A DNA stretch of 42,204 bases from DASYYE01 sp035946955 (GTDB taxonomy: Bacteria > Actinomycetota > Actinomycetes > Streptosporangiales > Streptosporangiaceae), in assembly GCA_035946955.1 (NCBI GenBank), contig DASYYE010000126.1, forward strand, positions 1-42,204. The letters are read 5' to 3'. A program made the translations under genes and the position numbers. Positions 25,502 through 33,719 of this stretch are shown here, one piece after another; within the stretch, counting starts at the first letter, position 1, and each line of letters opens with the position of its first letter. The notes beneath the pieces are model-generated. The model worked only from the letters and a program-made list of their open reading frames with translations, did no database searches and was not told where the DNA came from.

Positions 25502-27751
25502 TCAGGCGTCTGGCGATGTCTCGCGGGCCTGCTGGATCGCGCGCCAGACCTTCTCGGGAGTGAGCGGCATGTCGATGTGGGTGACGCCGAGCGGGGTGAG
25601 CGCGTCGACCACGGCGTTGCAGATGGCGGGTGGGGCGCCCAGGGCGCCTGACTCGCCGATGCCCTTGACGCCGAGTGGGTTGCCAGGGGCGGGGGTCTGC
25701 GTACGGGCGGTGTCGAAGAAGGGCAGTTCGGCCGCGCTGATGAACGCGTAGTCGGCCAGGCTGCGGTGCCGTGGCTGGCCGTCAGCGGCGTAGGCGACCT
25801 CTTCGGTCAGTGCCTGGGCCGCGCCCTGGGCCAGACCGCCGTGGACCTGTCCCTCCGCGATCAGCGGGTTGAGGATCACCCCGGCGTCGTCCACTGCGAC
25901 GAGCTTGGTGAGCTGGACCCGGCCCGTCTCGGTGTCGACGTCCACGGCGGCCAGGACTGCGCCGAAGGAGCACGTCCCCGAGGACGGCTGGTAGCTGGCA
26001 CTGGCTGACAGCGGTTCGTCAGCGGCCAGCTCAGCCCAGGTCAGACCGGGCTGCCCGGGGCGGACAAAAACCCCGTCCGCCAGTTGCGCCTCACCTCCCA
26101 GCCGGGCGGTGGCGCGCTCGGCGGCCTTGGCCACCAGCGCCAGCGCGGCCTCGCGGACCGCCATGCCGCCGGTCTGCAGCGAACGGGAGCCGCCGGTGCC
26201 GCCGCCGCTCGCCACCGTACCTGTGTCACCCTGGCGTACCTCGATATCGGTCACCCCGGCGCCCAGGACGTCGGCGGCCAGCATCGACCATGCGGTCGCG
26301 TGGCCCTGGCCGTGGCTGCACGTCCCCACGTGCACGACAAAACGGCCGTCTGTGCCTGCTGTCACGTCCGCGTACTCGCTGCGCATGTCGGCGCCGGTCA
26401 GTTCGGCGAACACCGCCAGCCCGACACCGGGCTGGACCACCTCACCGGCCTCGCGCCGCCGCTGCTGCTCTTTGCGCAGCCCGGTGTAGTCAGCCACCTC
26501 CAGCAGCAGGTCCAGGGCGGCCTCATAGTCACCGCTGTCATAGGAAGCCCGGGTCAGCGACGTCCACGGAAACGACTCCCGGGGGATCAGGTTGCGCCTG
26601 CGCACCTCGGCCGGGTCCATGCCGATCTCGGCGGCGAAGCGGTCCATCATCCGTTCCAGTGCCGCCACCGCCTCCGGCTGGCCAGCACCGCGGTAGGAGC
26701 CGACCGGCGCGGTCGTGGTCACCACGCTCGCGGCGGTGTACTTGGCCTTGCCGATCCGGTACGGCCCGGTCACCACGGTCCGCGTCCAGAACGGCAGCAC
26801 AGCGCCGATCCGTGCGTAGGCGCCTGCGTCCTGGACGACATCCAGCCGGTAGGCGAGCACCCGGCCGTCGCGGGTCCCGCCCAGCTCGGCCTCCTGCCAC
26901 TGTGCGCGGCCGTGGCCACCGGCGAGCAGGTTCTCCGAGCGTGTCTCGGCCCACCGCACCGGCCGGCCCAGCGTACGGGCAGCCCACGCGACCAGGATGT
27001 CTTCGCGGCCCGGGAACGCCTTGGAGCCGAATGCGCCCCCCACCGCAGGGGTGACCACCCGGACAGTCTCGGCTGGTTCACCCAGTGCCTCGGCAAGCTT
27101 GTCCCGCCACAGATGGGCGGCTTGGCCGCCAGCGGAGTAGGTGAGCCGGCCGTCCTGCCAGCAGGCAACGCCCCCGCGGGTCTCCAGCGGAGCAGCCGAG
27201 ACCCGCTGGTTCACCATGGCCTGGCGGACCACGACCGGGCAGTCCCCGAAGAGGTCAGGCTGCCGGGGCGGCTTGGCGAATGTCAGCTTGAGCGCCGTGT
27301 TGGTCCGGGCCTGCGGGTGCAGGAGCACCTCATCCTTGACTGCCTCGCGCGGGTCGACGAGGGGCGGCAGCGGGTCGTAGGACACCTTGACCGCCGCGGC
27401 GGCGTCCACCGCCGCGGCGCGGTCCTCCGCGACCACGGCAGCCACCGGGTCTCCCACGTAACGCACCACATCGTGGGCCAGGATGGGCTGGCTCATCTCC
27501 TGGTTCAGCGTGCCTACCTCGGGGGGCAGCGGCGGCAGTGGCACGCCGGCACCGGTCAGCACGGCGACGACCCTGGGCATGGCAGCGGCGCGGGAGGTAT
27601 CCACCGAGGTCACCCGCGCGTGCGGCACCGTCGACCTGACCAGCACCAGATGCAGCGCGCCGGGCACCTCAAGGTCGTCGGTGAACACGCCGCCGGTGGT
27701 GAGCAGCTTCCCGTCCTCAACGCGCGGCACGGCCCTGCCCATCAGGCTCAT
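25502..27751 (-). CDS. Xanthine dehydrogenase-family molybdenum hydroxylase, large subunit only
   Basis: 749 residues. This is the molybdopterin-cytosine-dinucleotide binding subunit of aldehyde/xanthine/CO dehydrogenase-type enzymes: VVRYVGDPVAAVVAED near the N-terminus, TPAVGGAFGSKAFPGREDI, APVGSYRGAGQPEA, HVGTCSHGQGHATAW, and GIGESGALGAPPAI with the catalytic Glu. It lacks the AYxCSFR loop of true CO dehydrogenase, so an aldehyde or heterocycle substrate is more likely. These enzymes normally need an FAD subunit and a 2Fe-2S subunit encoded alongside; neither is present here, and both ends of the gene are free. It may work with subunits encoded elsewhere. It lies 78 bp behind the PPTase gene in the same direction, so pathway membership is plausible but unproven. 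Confidence 0.85.
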   Translation of the reverse strand: MSLMGRAVPRVEDGKLLTTGGVFTDDLEVPGALHLVLVRSTVPHARVTSVDTSRAAAMPRVVAVLTGAGVPLPPLPPEVGTLNQEMSQPILAHDVVRYVGDPVAAVVAEDRAAAVDAAAAVKVSYDPLPPLVDPREAVKDEVLLHPQARTNTALKLTFAKPPRQPDLFGDCPVVVRQAMVNQRVSAAPLETRGGVACWQDGRLTYSAGGQAAHLWRDKLAEALGEPAETVRVVTPAVGGAFGSKAFPGREDILVAWAARTLGRPVRWAETRSENLLAGGHGRAQWQEAELGGTRDGRVLAYRLDVVQDAGAYARIGAVLPFWTRTVVTGPYRIGKAKYTAASVVTTTAPVGSYRGAGQPEAVAALERMMDRFAAEIGMDPAEVRRRNLIPRESFPWTSLTRASYDSGDYEAALDLLLEVADYTGLRKEQQRRREAGEVVQPGVGLAVFAELTGADMRSEYADVTAGTDGRFVVHVGTCSHGQGHATAWSMLAADVLGAGVTDIEVRQGDTGTVASGGGTGGSRSLQTGGMAVREAALALVAKAAERATARLGGEAQLADGVFVRPGQPGLTWAELAADEPLSASASYQPSSGTCSFGAVLAAVDVDTETGRVQLTKLVAVDDAGVILNPLIAEGQVHGGLAQGAAQALTEEVAYAADGQPRHRSLADYAFISAAELPFFDTARTQTPAPGNPLGVKGIGESGALGAPPAICNAVVDALTPLGVTHIDMPLTPEKVWRAIQQARETSPDA

Positions 27752-27787
27752 CGCTGCTCCTTGGTGTCTCGGGGGGTTCGGGGTTCC

Positions 27788-27844
27788 TCCATGATCATGA
27801 GGACTTTTCAGTCATAGCGACTGACAGGCCTACATGATCATGGA
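27788..27844. repeat. Inverted repeat of CATGATCATG arms with inner hairpin
   Basis: TCCATGATCATG at 27788-27799 is matched exactly by its complement at 27833-27844; each arm is itself a palindrome. Between them TCAGTC-ATAGC-GACTGA (27809-27825) forms a 6-bp stem. The right arm encodes the last codons of the PPTase gene. It may be a terminator, an operator of the molybdenum hydroxylase gene or the end of a small inserted element. Confidence 0.55.
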
Positions 27845-28612
27845 AAGTGTGGTGCGGGTGCGGGTGCGGGTGCGGGTGCGGGTGCTGGGGGTGGGGGTGG
27901 CGGTGATGGGTGGGCGGGTGCGGGGAGCGCGGGGGGTGCTGCGGGGGATTACGACCGAGGTGAGTATCAGGTCGGGCAGCATGAGGAAGCGGCCGGTGAA
28001 GTGTGGCTGCGGCACGCCGTCGACCAGGGGAGGCGGCACGTGGAGCGTCGCGTCGAAGACACCAGCATCGAGGTCCACCGTGACAGTGGCGTCGGTGAAG
28101 CCGAGCCATGCGCCGTTGGTCAGCGGCGCCCAGGCCTTGTAGACGCTCTCCTTCGCGGAGAACAGCAGCCGGTCCAGGTTGGCTGGCCGCTCACCGGTGG
28201 CCAGCCAGCACCGCTCGGCGGTGGCCAGCCAGTACCGCTCGGCGGGGAGGGTTATGTGGTCGGTGACCCGGTGGGGGAGCGGCAGGTCGGGCTCGGCGTC
28301 GATGCCGATCGAGGCGAAGGCCGTGGTGGGGGCGGCCGCAGCGGCGCAATATCCCCGGCAGTGGGTGATGGCGCCGACCGTGCCGGCCGGCCAGTGCGGG
28401 GCACCATCGGCGGCCCGCAGCAGCGGGGCCGACGGCATGCCGAGACTGGCCAGCGCAGCCTGGGCGCAATGCCGGCCAGCAGTGAACTCGGCGGCGCGGG
28501 CCCGGCACACCCGGCCCAGCGCCTTCGCCTCGGCGGGCAGCAGGGGCTCGGCAGCGGCGAAGTCGCGCAGGGCGGCGCTGCTCACGCCGCCGGGCAGGAT
28601 CTGCTCGATCAC
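27830..28612 (-). CDS. 4'-phosphopantetheinyl transferase (Sfp/EntD type)
   Basis: 260 residues. It would convert the ACPs of the cluster to the holo form. Signatures are GAITHCRGYCAAAA (WAVTHC-like block), SIGIDAEPDLPLP with the Mg-binding acidic pair, and LLFSAKESVYKAWAPL with the Glu and Lys of the catalytic helix. The GTG start lies 3 nt after the P450 stop, so it is coupled to that gene. The enzyme domain ends near residue 220; the last 40 residues are a low-complexity Arg-Thr-Pro tail produced by a GGTGCG microsatellite and are not part of the family. Confidence 0.85.
   Translation of the reverse strand: MIEQILPGGVSSAALRDFAAAEPLLPAEAKALGRVCRARAAEFTAGRHCAQAALASLGMPSAPLLRAADGAPHWPAGTVGAITHCRGYCAAAAAPTTAFASIGIDAEPDLPLPHRVTDHITLPAERYWLATAERCWLATGERPANLDRLLFSAKESVYKAWAPLTNGAWLGFTDATVTVDLDAGVFDATLHVPPPLVDGVPQPHFTGRFLMLPDLILTSVVIPRSTPRAPRTRPPITATPTPSTRTRTRTRTRTTLSMIM
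27851..27886 (+). repeat. GGTGCG hexanucleotide microsatellite
   Basis: Five perfect GGTGCG copies (27851-27880) and a sixth with one change (27881-27886). The repeat is in frame with the PPTase gene on the other strand and encodes its Arg-Thr tail. Copy number changes would alter tail length without a frameshift. Confidence 0.85.
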
Positions 28613-28615
28613 GGG

Positions 28616-29830
28616 TCAAGCCGCCGTGACGGCAAGGGGGATGGCGCGGTGCGGGCGGAACAGGGCGCTCGGCAACCGGACCGGCGGCCCAGCGGGTTCC
28701 AGCCCTTTGACGCGGGTGGCCAGCTGCCCGAAGATGGCCGATCCCTCGACCCTGGCCAGAGCGGCACCCAGGCAGCCCCGGACCCCGCCGCCGAACCCAA
28801 CGTGGGGGTTGGGTGAGCGCCCGATATCGAGCCGTCCCGGGTCGCTGAACACATCCTCGTCGTGGTTGGCGCAGCCAAGCAGCAGGAACACCGACCGGCC
28901 GGCCCGGATCACCCGCTCGCCCACCTGGATCGGCTCCAGCGCGAACCGGGCCGTGTACTGGATCGGGGCGTCGAACCGGACGAACTCCTCGGCCGCGGTA
29001 GCGGCCAGGCCGGGGTCGTCGCGCAGGCGCTGCCACTCCTGCGGGCAGGCGGACAGCGCCGCACAGCCGGTGGCCACCATGTTCATCGTGGTCTCGTAGC
29101 CGGTGAAGCACAGGAACACCACGTTATCGATGACCTCGTCCAGGTCAGTCCCGGCGTCGGCGGCGAGCAGCCTGGCCAGCAGGGTGCCACTGGCATCGGC
29201 CGGGGTCTCCGTGAGCAGCCGCCCGACGTAGCCACGCAGCCATGCCAGGGCCTCGTCGGCCTCGGTCCGGTCGCCCTCGGGCAGGAAGGGCGTGAACGCC
29301 TGGCCCAGTGCGGCCGAGCGCACCCAGATCTCCTGCCGCGCATGCGCGGGGATGCCGATGAGCTCGCAGACCACGGCCGCGGCGACCGGGAACGCTAGGT
29401 CGGCGACCGCGTCCAGGAAGCCCGTGTCGAAAGCGCGGTCCAGCGCGGCGTCAACCAGGCTGCTGACCCGCTCACGCATGCCGCGCGCGACCCGGGGGCT
29501 GAACGTCTTGACCGTCACCTGGTGCAGCCGGTGGTGGTCGTCGGCCATCCGGGTCGGCATGATCCGGCGGAACACCTCACCGGCCAGGTCGTCAGCCATC
29601 TGGAACTGCGGGTCGTCGTCCGGGAACAGGTTGCCCAGCCGGGGGTCGCGCAGCAGCGCGGCCACGTCGGCATGCCGGGTGATCCCCAGGCTCGCCGGGC
29701 TGACCCGGCACACCCGCCCCGCCGCCCGCAACCGCGCATAGGACGGGTAGGGGTCAGCGACCACCGCCGGGTCCAGCGCGTCAAACCGCGCCAGCGGGCT
29801 CACGCCGCACCTGCGAGGCGAGAGCTCCAT
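28616..29830 (-). CDS. Cytochrome P450 (first of two)
   Basis: 404 residues from ATG 29830; GTG 29803 is an alternative start that would remove MELSPRRCG. A class I bacterial P450 hydroxylase or epoxidase. Seen in order: ADDHHRLHQVTVKTFSP (C-helix), FLCFTGYETTMN (I-helix, TGYETT in place of AGxxTT), EEFVRF (ExxR), and the heme loop FGGGVRGCLG with Cys353; Arg stands where the loop usually has His. It is a paralogue of the next P450 upstream but not close. A perfect hairpin lies 3 nt upstream of the ATG. Electrons probably come from the ferredoxin encoded at 24663. Downstream coupling to the PPTase gene puts it in the pathway. Confidence 0.9.
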   Translation of the reverse strand: MELSPRRCGVSPLARFDALDPAVVADPYPSYARLRAAGRVCRVSPASLGITRHADVAALLRDPRLGNLFPDDDPQFQMADDLAGEVFRRIMPTRMADDHHRLHQVTVKTFSPRVARGMRERVSSLVDAALDRAFDTGFLDAVADLAFPVAAAVVCELIGIPAHARQEIWVRSAALGQAFTPFLPEGDRTEADEALAWLRGYVGRLLTETPADASGTLLARLLAADAGTDLDEVIDNVVFLCFTGYETTMNMVATGCAALSACPQEWQRLRDDPGLAATAAEEFVRFDAPIQYTARFALEPIQVGERVIRAGRSVFLLLGCANHDEDVFSDPGRLDIGRSPNPHVGFGGGVRGCLGAALARVEGSAIFGQLATRVKGLEPAGPPVRLPSALFRPHRAIPLAVTAA

Positions 29831-29833
29831 GAT

Positions 29834-29875
29834 CCGTTCAGATTTTCCCCCCTATGAGGGGGAAAATCTGAACGG
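29834..29875 (-). promoter_or_regulatory. Perfect 18-bp hairpin abutting the P450 start codon
   Basis: CCGTTCAGATTTTCCCCC at 29834-29851 is paired exactly with 29858-29875; the loop is CTATGA (plus strand). On the minus-strand mRNA the stem ends 3 nt before the ATG at 29830, and the only purine-rich ribosome binding sequence (GGGGGA) lies inside it. No U-run follows, so a simple terminator is doubtful. Translational control or an operator is possible. Confidence 0.6.
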
Positions 29876-29933
29876 CTGCTGGTTGACCACTTCCACGGTG
29901 CGCGGGTGGCGTTGGTGAGCCGGGTGGTGATGC

Positions 29934-31145
29934 TCATCGGGCTGCCTTGAGGGTGATGGGCACCTGGGCGTAGGCGCGCAATGTCGCGCCGGGCTGGCGC
30001 AGGGCTGGGCCCGCGGGCTCCAGGCTGGCGAACCGGGTCGCCAGCGTCCGGAACACCACGCCGGCCTCGGTACGGGCAAGGAAGGCACCGAGACAGGTGT
30101 GCGCCCCGCCGCCGAATGCCAGATGGCGGTTGGGTTGCCTGGTCACGGCCAGGTTCTCAGGGTCACTGAACTCCGCCGGGTCGTGGTTGGCGCTGCCGAG
30201 GAGCAGGACGAGCACCCGGCCTGCCCGCACCGTGCGGTCCCCCACCTCGACGGGCTCGTTCACCATCCGGGCCATCCCCTGGATCGGCGAGTCATAGCGC
30301 AGGAACTCCTCGACCGCCGACGGCACGAGCCCGGGGTCAGCGCGCAGCAGTCCCTGCTGGGCGGGGTGGTCGAGCAATGCGGCGCAGCCGGTGGCGATCA
30401 GGTTGGTGCTGGTCTCGAACCCGGCGAAGAAAGAGAAGACCGCATTGTCGATGATCTCCTCACGCGTGAGCGTCGCCCCGTCGTCTTCGGCGGCGAGCAT
30501 GAGGGAGAGCAGGTCGTTGCCGGGGTCGGCGCGCCTGCGCGCCAGCACGCCGCCGAGGTACTCACGCAGCCAGCCCACTGCCTCATCGGCCGGCCCCCGG
30601 TCGGCCTCGGGGACGATGGCGGCAAAGGCCTTGCTGAGGTCCAGCGCATAGGGGCGGATGAGCCCGTAGTCCGACTCCGGGATCCCCATCAGCGCGCAGA
30701 CCACCATCACCGGCAGCGGGAAGGCCAGGTCGGCGACTGCATCGAACCAGCCCCGCTCGGCCGCTGGTGCCAGCAGCCCGTCCACCATGCCTTCGATGTC
30801 GGGGCGGAGGCGGCGGATGAGGGATGGGCTGAATGCCTTGCCGATCAGGCGCCGCAGCCGGGTGTGGGCGGGCGGGTCCCGGTACAGGATGATCTGGCTG
30901 AAGAACGTGCCAGCCGCGCCCTCACCCGCGGACATGCGGTGGTAGTCGGCGGGGAACTGGCTGCCCAGCCGCGGGTCGCGCATGAGCCTGGCCACGTCGG
31001 CGTAGCGGGTCACACCGAAACTGGCCGGCCCCATCCGGCACAACGGGCCCGCCTCACGCAGCTCCCGGTAGACGGGGTACGGGTCCGCCACGACGGCCGG
31101 GTCGCGGGCGTCGAACTTCGGCGGCAGGCTCTGCGCCACTGTCAT
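29934..31145 (-). CDS. Cytochrome P450 (second of two)
   Basis: 403 residues. Class I bacterial P450. RDPPAHTRLRRLIGKAFSP is the C-helix, FSFFAGFETSTN the I-helix with a standard AGxET core, EEFLRY the ExxR, and FGGGAHTCLGAFLAR the heme loop with Cys351 and the usual His. All key residues are present. The ATG at 31145 diverges from the thiolase gene over a region with two heptad-repeat sites, making it the first gene of the minus-strand unit P450-P450-PPTase. Substrate unknown; polyene or aromatic hydroxylation or epoxidation fits the cluster. Confidence 0.9.
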   Translation of the reverse strand: MTVAQSLPPKFDARDPAVVADPYPVYRELREAGPLCRMGPASFGVTRYADVARLMRDPRLGSQFPADYHRMSAGEGAAGTFFSQIILYRDPPAHTRLRRLIGKAFSPSLIRRLRPDIEGMVDGLLAPAAERGWFDAVADLAFPLPVMVVCALMGIPESDYGLIRPYALDLSKAFAAIVPEADRGPADEAVGWLREYLGGVLARRRADPGNDLLSLMLAAEDDGATLTREEIIDNAVFSFFAGFETSTNLIATGCAALLDHPAQQGLLRADPGLVPSAVEEFLRYDSPIQGMARMVNEPVEVGDRTVRAGRVLVLLLGSANHDPAEFSDPENLAVTRQPNRHLAFGGGAHTCLGAFLARTEAGVVFRTLATRFASLEPAGPALRQPGATLRAYAQVPITLKAAR

Positions 31146-31190
31146 GCCACACAGTATTGACTATCTGCTGTTCTCCGGCAATCCCATGAG

Positions 31191-31265
31191 ATACAAGAAA
31201 CAAGACCTATCCAAGCTCGCCCAGCGTGGGCTAGCATCGTGCAAAGCACAGATACAAGAAACGAC
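31191..31265 (+). promoter_or_regulatory. Heptad direct repeats in divergent promoter (sites 4 and 5)
   Basis: ATACAAG-AAACAAG at 31191-31204 and ATACAAG-AAACGAC at 31252-31265, 61 bp apart. The second ends 22 nt before the thiolase start. The first begins 45 nt from the divergent P450 start and could serve that gene. Confidence 0.6.
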
Positions 31266-31287
31266 CCGATCTGGAGGGGGGGGTCCG

Positions 31288-32484
31288 TTGCGCCGGCCAG
31301 TGATCGTCGAAGCGGTCCGCACCCCGATCGGCAGGCGGGGTGGCGGACTGGCGGGCCTGAAGGCCGTGGAACTACTGCGGCATGTCCAGGTCGAGGTGGT
31401 CCACCGGGCCGGGATCGAGCCAGGCCTCGTCGAGCAGGTCATCGGCGGCTGCGTCACCCAGGCCGGCGAGCAGAGCCTGAACGTGACCCGCAATGCCTGG
31501 CTGAGCACGGGACTGGACTACGAGGTCGGGTGCAGCACGGTCGACACCTCCTGCGGCTCCGCACAGCAGGCCAACCACCTGGTGGCCGCGCTCATAGCAG
31601 CGGGTGCGATCGACATCGGGATCGCTTGCGGCGTCGAGTCGATGAGCCGGGTGCCGATCGGGACCAACCTCTACCAGGGACCGGGCCACTACAAGACCAG
31701 CGACTACCCCTGGGACGACCCCCCGCAGGCGCAGTTCGGCGGCGCCGAGCGGATCGCGCAGCGCGAAGGGCTGACCCGTGGCGACCTCGACGCCTATGGG
31801 TGGCTTTCACAGCAGCGGGCAGCGGTCGCCTGGCGCGAAGGCCGTTTCGACGCCGAGGTCGCGCTCGTCGCAGCCGGTGACCCAGGGGGTCACGGGGACA
31901 GTACGGGCTTGGGGGAGAGCACTGACGAGGCGTGCACGCGCGCTGCGGTGCAGGTCGACGAGGGGTTGCGAGAGACGTCAGCGGCCGAGCTGGCAGCACT
32001 GGCTCCGGTCGTGGACGGCGGCCTGCATACCGCCGGGACCATCTCGCAGGTCTCCGACGGGGCCGCCGCCATCCTGTGGATGTCACAGGAGCGGGCCGAC
32101 GCGCTCGGCCTGCGGCCACGCGCCCGCCTTGAACACCAGGTCGTGACGGGGTCTGACCCTTACTACCTGCTCGACGGGCCCGTCGTCGCCACCCGCAAGA
32201 TCCTGGACAAGGCTGGGATGGCCATCCCCGACATCGACATCTTCGAGGTCAACGAGGCGTTCGCCGCGGTGGTGCTGTGCTGGGCCGAGCGGTACAAGGC
32301 CGACCTGGACCGCGTCAACCCCAATGGCGGCGCGATCTCACTCGGGCACCCACTGGGCTGCTCAGGGACCCGCCTGCTGGTGACCGCCCTGCACGAGCTC
32401 GAACGCCGCGACGCGACGACCGCACTGGTCACCATGTGCTGCGGCGGAGCGCTGGGGACCGCCTCGCTGCTGGTGAGGGAGTGA
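31288..32484 (+). CDS. Thiolase (acetyl-CoA acetyltransferase family)
   Basis: 398 residues from a TTG with GGAGG at 31273; GTG 31300 is an alternative, but TTG gives the constant 20-23 nt distance to the heptad repeats. RTPIGRRGGGL is the N-terminal signature, C89 in VDTSCGSAQQ the acylated cysteine, VNEAFAAV the NEAF motif, H354 in GHPLGCSG, and C384/C385 in MCCGGALG. All catalytic residues are present. It could condense or cleave acyl-CoA units to supply or trim a precursor. It is followed after 4 bp by a CoA-transferase, so the two may prepare a CoA-linked starter or act on the product's side chain. First gene of the PKS operon. Confidence 0.85.
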   Translation: MRRPVIVEAVRTPIGRRGGGLAGLKAVELLRHVQVEVVHRAGIEPGLVEQVIGGCVTQAGEQSLNVTRNAWLSTGLDYEVGCSTVDTSCGSAQQANHLVAALIAAGAIDIGIACGVESMSRVPIGTNLYQGPGHYKTSDYPWDDPPQAQFGGAERIAQREGLTRGDLDAYGWLSQQRAAVAWREGRFDAEVALVAAGDPGGHGDSTGLGESTDEACTRAAVQVDEGLRETSAAELAALAPVVDGGLHTAGTISQVSDGAAAILWMSQERADALGLRPRARLEHQVVTGSDPYYLLDGPVVATRKILDKAGMAIPDIDIFEVNEAFAAVVLCWAERYKADLDRVNPNGGAISLGHPLGCSGTRLLVTALHELERRDATTALVTMCCGGALGTASLLVRE

Positions 32485-32488
32485 GGGG

Positions 32489-33709
32489 ATGACCATGGAC
32501 CGCGAGACCTTCTACCGCGAGGCACGCCACGACCTGGCCGGCCCGCTGCACGGCATCCGCGTGCTCGACGTCACCAAGGTCTGGTCCGGCCCGGTGGCCA
32601 CCGCCATCCTGGCCGACCTCGGCGCCGACGTCATCAGGGTGGAGATGCCGGGCAACCGGGAAGGCCTGCTGCCACCCGACATCCCCGGCACCGGGCTGTC
32701 GTGGTTCCGCCAGTCCCTGCAGCGCAACAAGCGCAGCGTCAGCCTGGACCTGCGCCGGCCCGGCGCGGCCCGGGTGTTCATGGCGCTCGTGGCCACCGCC
32801 GATGTGCTCGTGGAGAACTACCGGCCCGGCACCCTCGACGAATGGGGCGTCGGCTACCAGGGCTGCCGCAAGGCCAAGCCCGACCTGGTGTTCGTCTCGA
32901 TCTCCGGCTACGGCCAGTACGGCCCGGCCTCGCAGCGGCCGGGCTACGACCCGGCCACGCAGGCGGCGGCAGGGTGGATGGCGCTCAACGGCGGCGACTC
33001 GCCGCGGCGGGCACCGACCTTCCTCGCCAACGACATCGCAGGCCTGCACGCCACGATCGGCACGCTGGCCGCCCTGCGCCACCGCGACGTCACCGGCGAA
33101 GGACAGCACGTAGACGTGGCCATGCTCGACGCGCTGCTGGCGGCCAGCGACGGCTACCTGACCCTGGCGGCGGCCGGTGACCCACCCCAGCCGTGGGGCA
33201 ACCAGACCGACTCAGTGGTCCCCGCCAACTGTTACCGCTGCTCCGACGGATACGTCTACCTCGCAGTGGCCCTGAACAAGCACTGGCGCACGCTCACCGA
33301 ACTGATGGGCAGGCCCGAGCTGGGCAGGGCCGAGGGTTATGCCACCAATGACGCCCGCCGCGTCAACCGCGAGCAGGTCGATGCGCTGGTCGCCGAGTGG
33401 CTCGCGGACCGCACCGCCGAACAGGCGCAAACGCTGCTCGACCAGCACGGCCTCGTCGCCCAGCGGGTCCGCAGCCTGGCCGAGGTGGCCAAAGACCCAC
33501 ACGTCCTGGAGCGGGACATGCTGCAGGAAACGGTGCTGTCCAACGGCACCATGGCCCCACTGACCGGCCCGGCGGTGAAGTTCTCCCGGACCCCGACCCG
33601 GGTCCGTTCCGCCGCCCCGGACCCCGGCACGGACACCGACGAAATCCTCGACGGCCTCGGCTTCGACGCCCAGGCCCGGGCCGCGCTGCGCGCGGACAAG
33701 GTCATCTGA
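32489..33709 (+). CDS. CaiB/BaiF family (type III) CoA-transferase
   Basis: 406 residues. It moves CoA between carboxylic acids. LHGIRVLDVTKVWSGPVATAILADLGADVIRVE (in sections, about 14-50) is the N-terminal signature, NKRSVSLDL follows, and FLANDIAGLHATIGTLAAL contains Asp182, the residue that forms the enzyme-acid anhydride. GEGQHVDVAMLDALL is a further family block. ATG 32489 was chosen; ATG 32495 is nearly equal. It lies 4 bp after the thiolase gene and 10 bp before the ketoreductase gene. CoA-transferases are uncommon next to type II PKS genes and suggest that the substrate or product is handled as a CoA ester. Confidence 0.85.
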   Translation: MTMDRETFYREARHDLAGPLHGIRVLDVTKVWSGPVATAILADLGADVIRVEMPGNREGLLPPDIPGTGLSWFRQSLQRNKRSVSLDLRRPGAARVFMALVATADVLVENYRPGTLDEWGVGYQGCRKAKPDLVFVSISGYGQYGPASQRPGYDPATQAAAGWMALNGGDSPRRAPTFLANDIAGLHATIGTLAALRHRDVTGEGQHVDVAMLDALLAASDGYLTLAAAGDPPQPWGNQTDSVVPANCYRCSDGYVYLAVALNKHWRTLTELMGRPELGRAEGYATNDARRVNREQVDALVAEWLADRTAEQAQTLLDQHGLVAQRVRSLAEVAKDPHVLERDMLQETVLSNGTMAPLTGPAVKFSRTPTRVRSAAPDPGTDTDEILDGLGFDAQARAALRADKVI

Positions 33710-33719
33710 GAGGGATGCC

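Noticed and set aside
25502..27751. Carbon monoxide dehydrogenase CoxL
   Set aside because: The AYxCSFR active-site loop is absent and the small and medium subunit genes are missing.
26084..27817. 577-codon reading frame antisense to the molybdenum hydroxylase gene
   Set aside because: Composition follows the complement of codon third positions, no domain seen, and the opposite strand encodes a complete enzyme.
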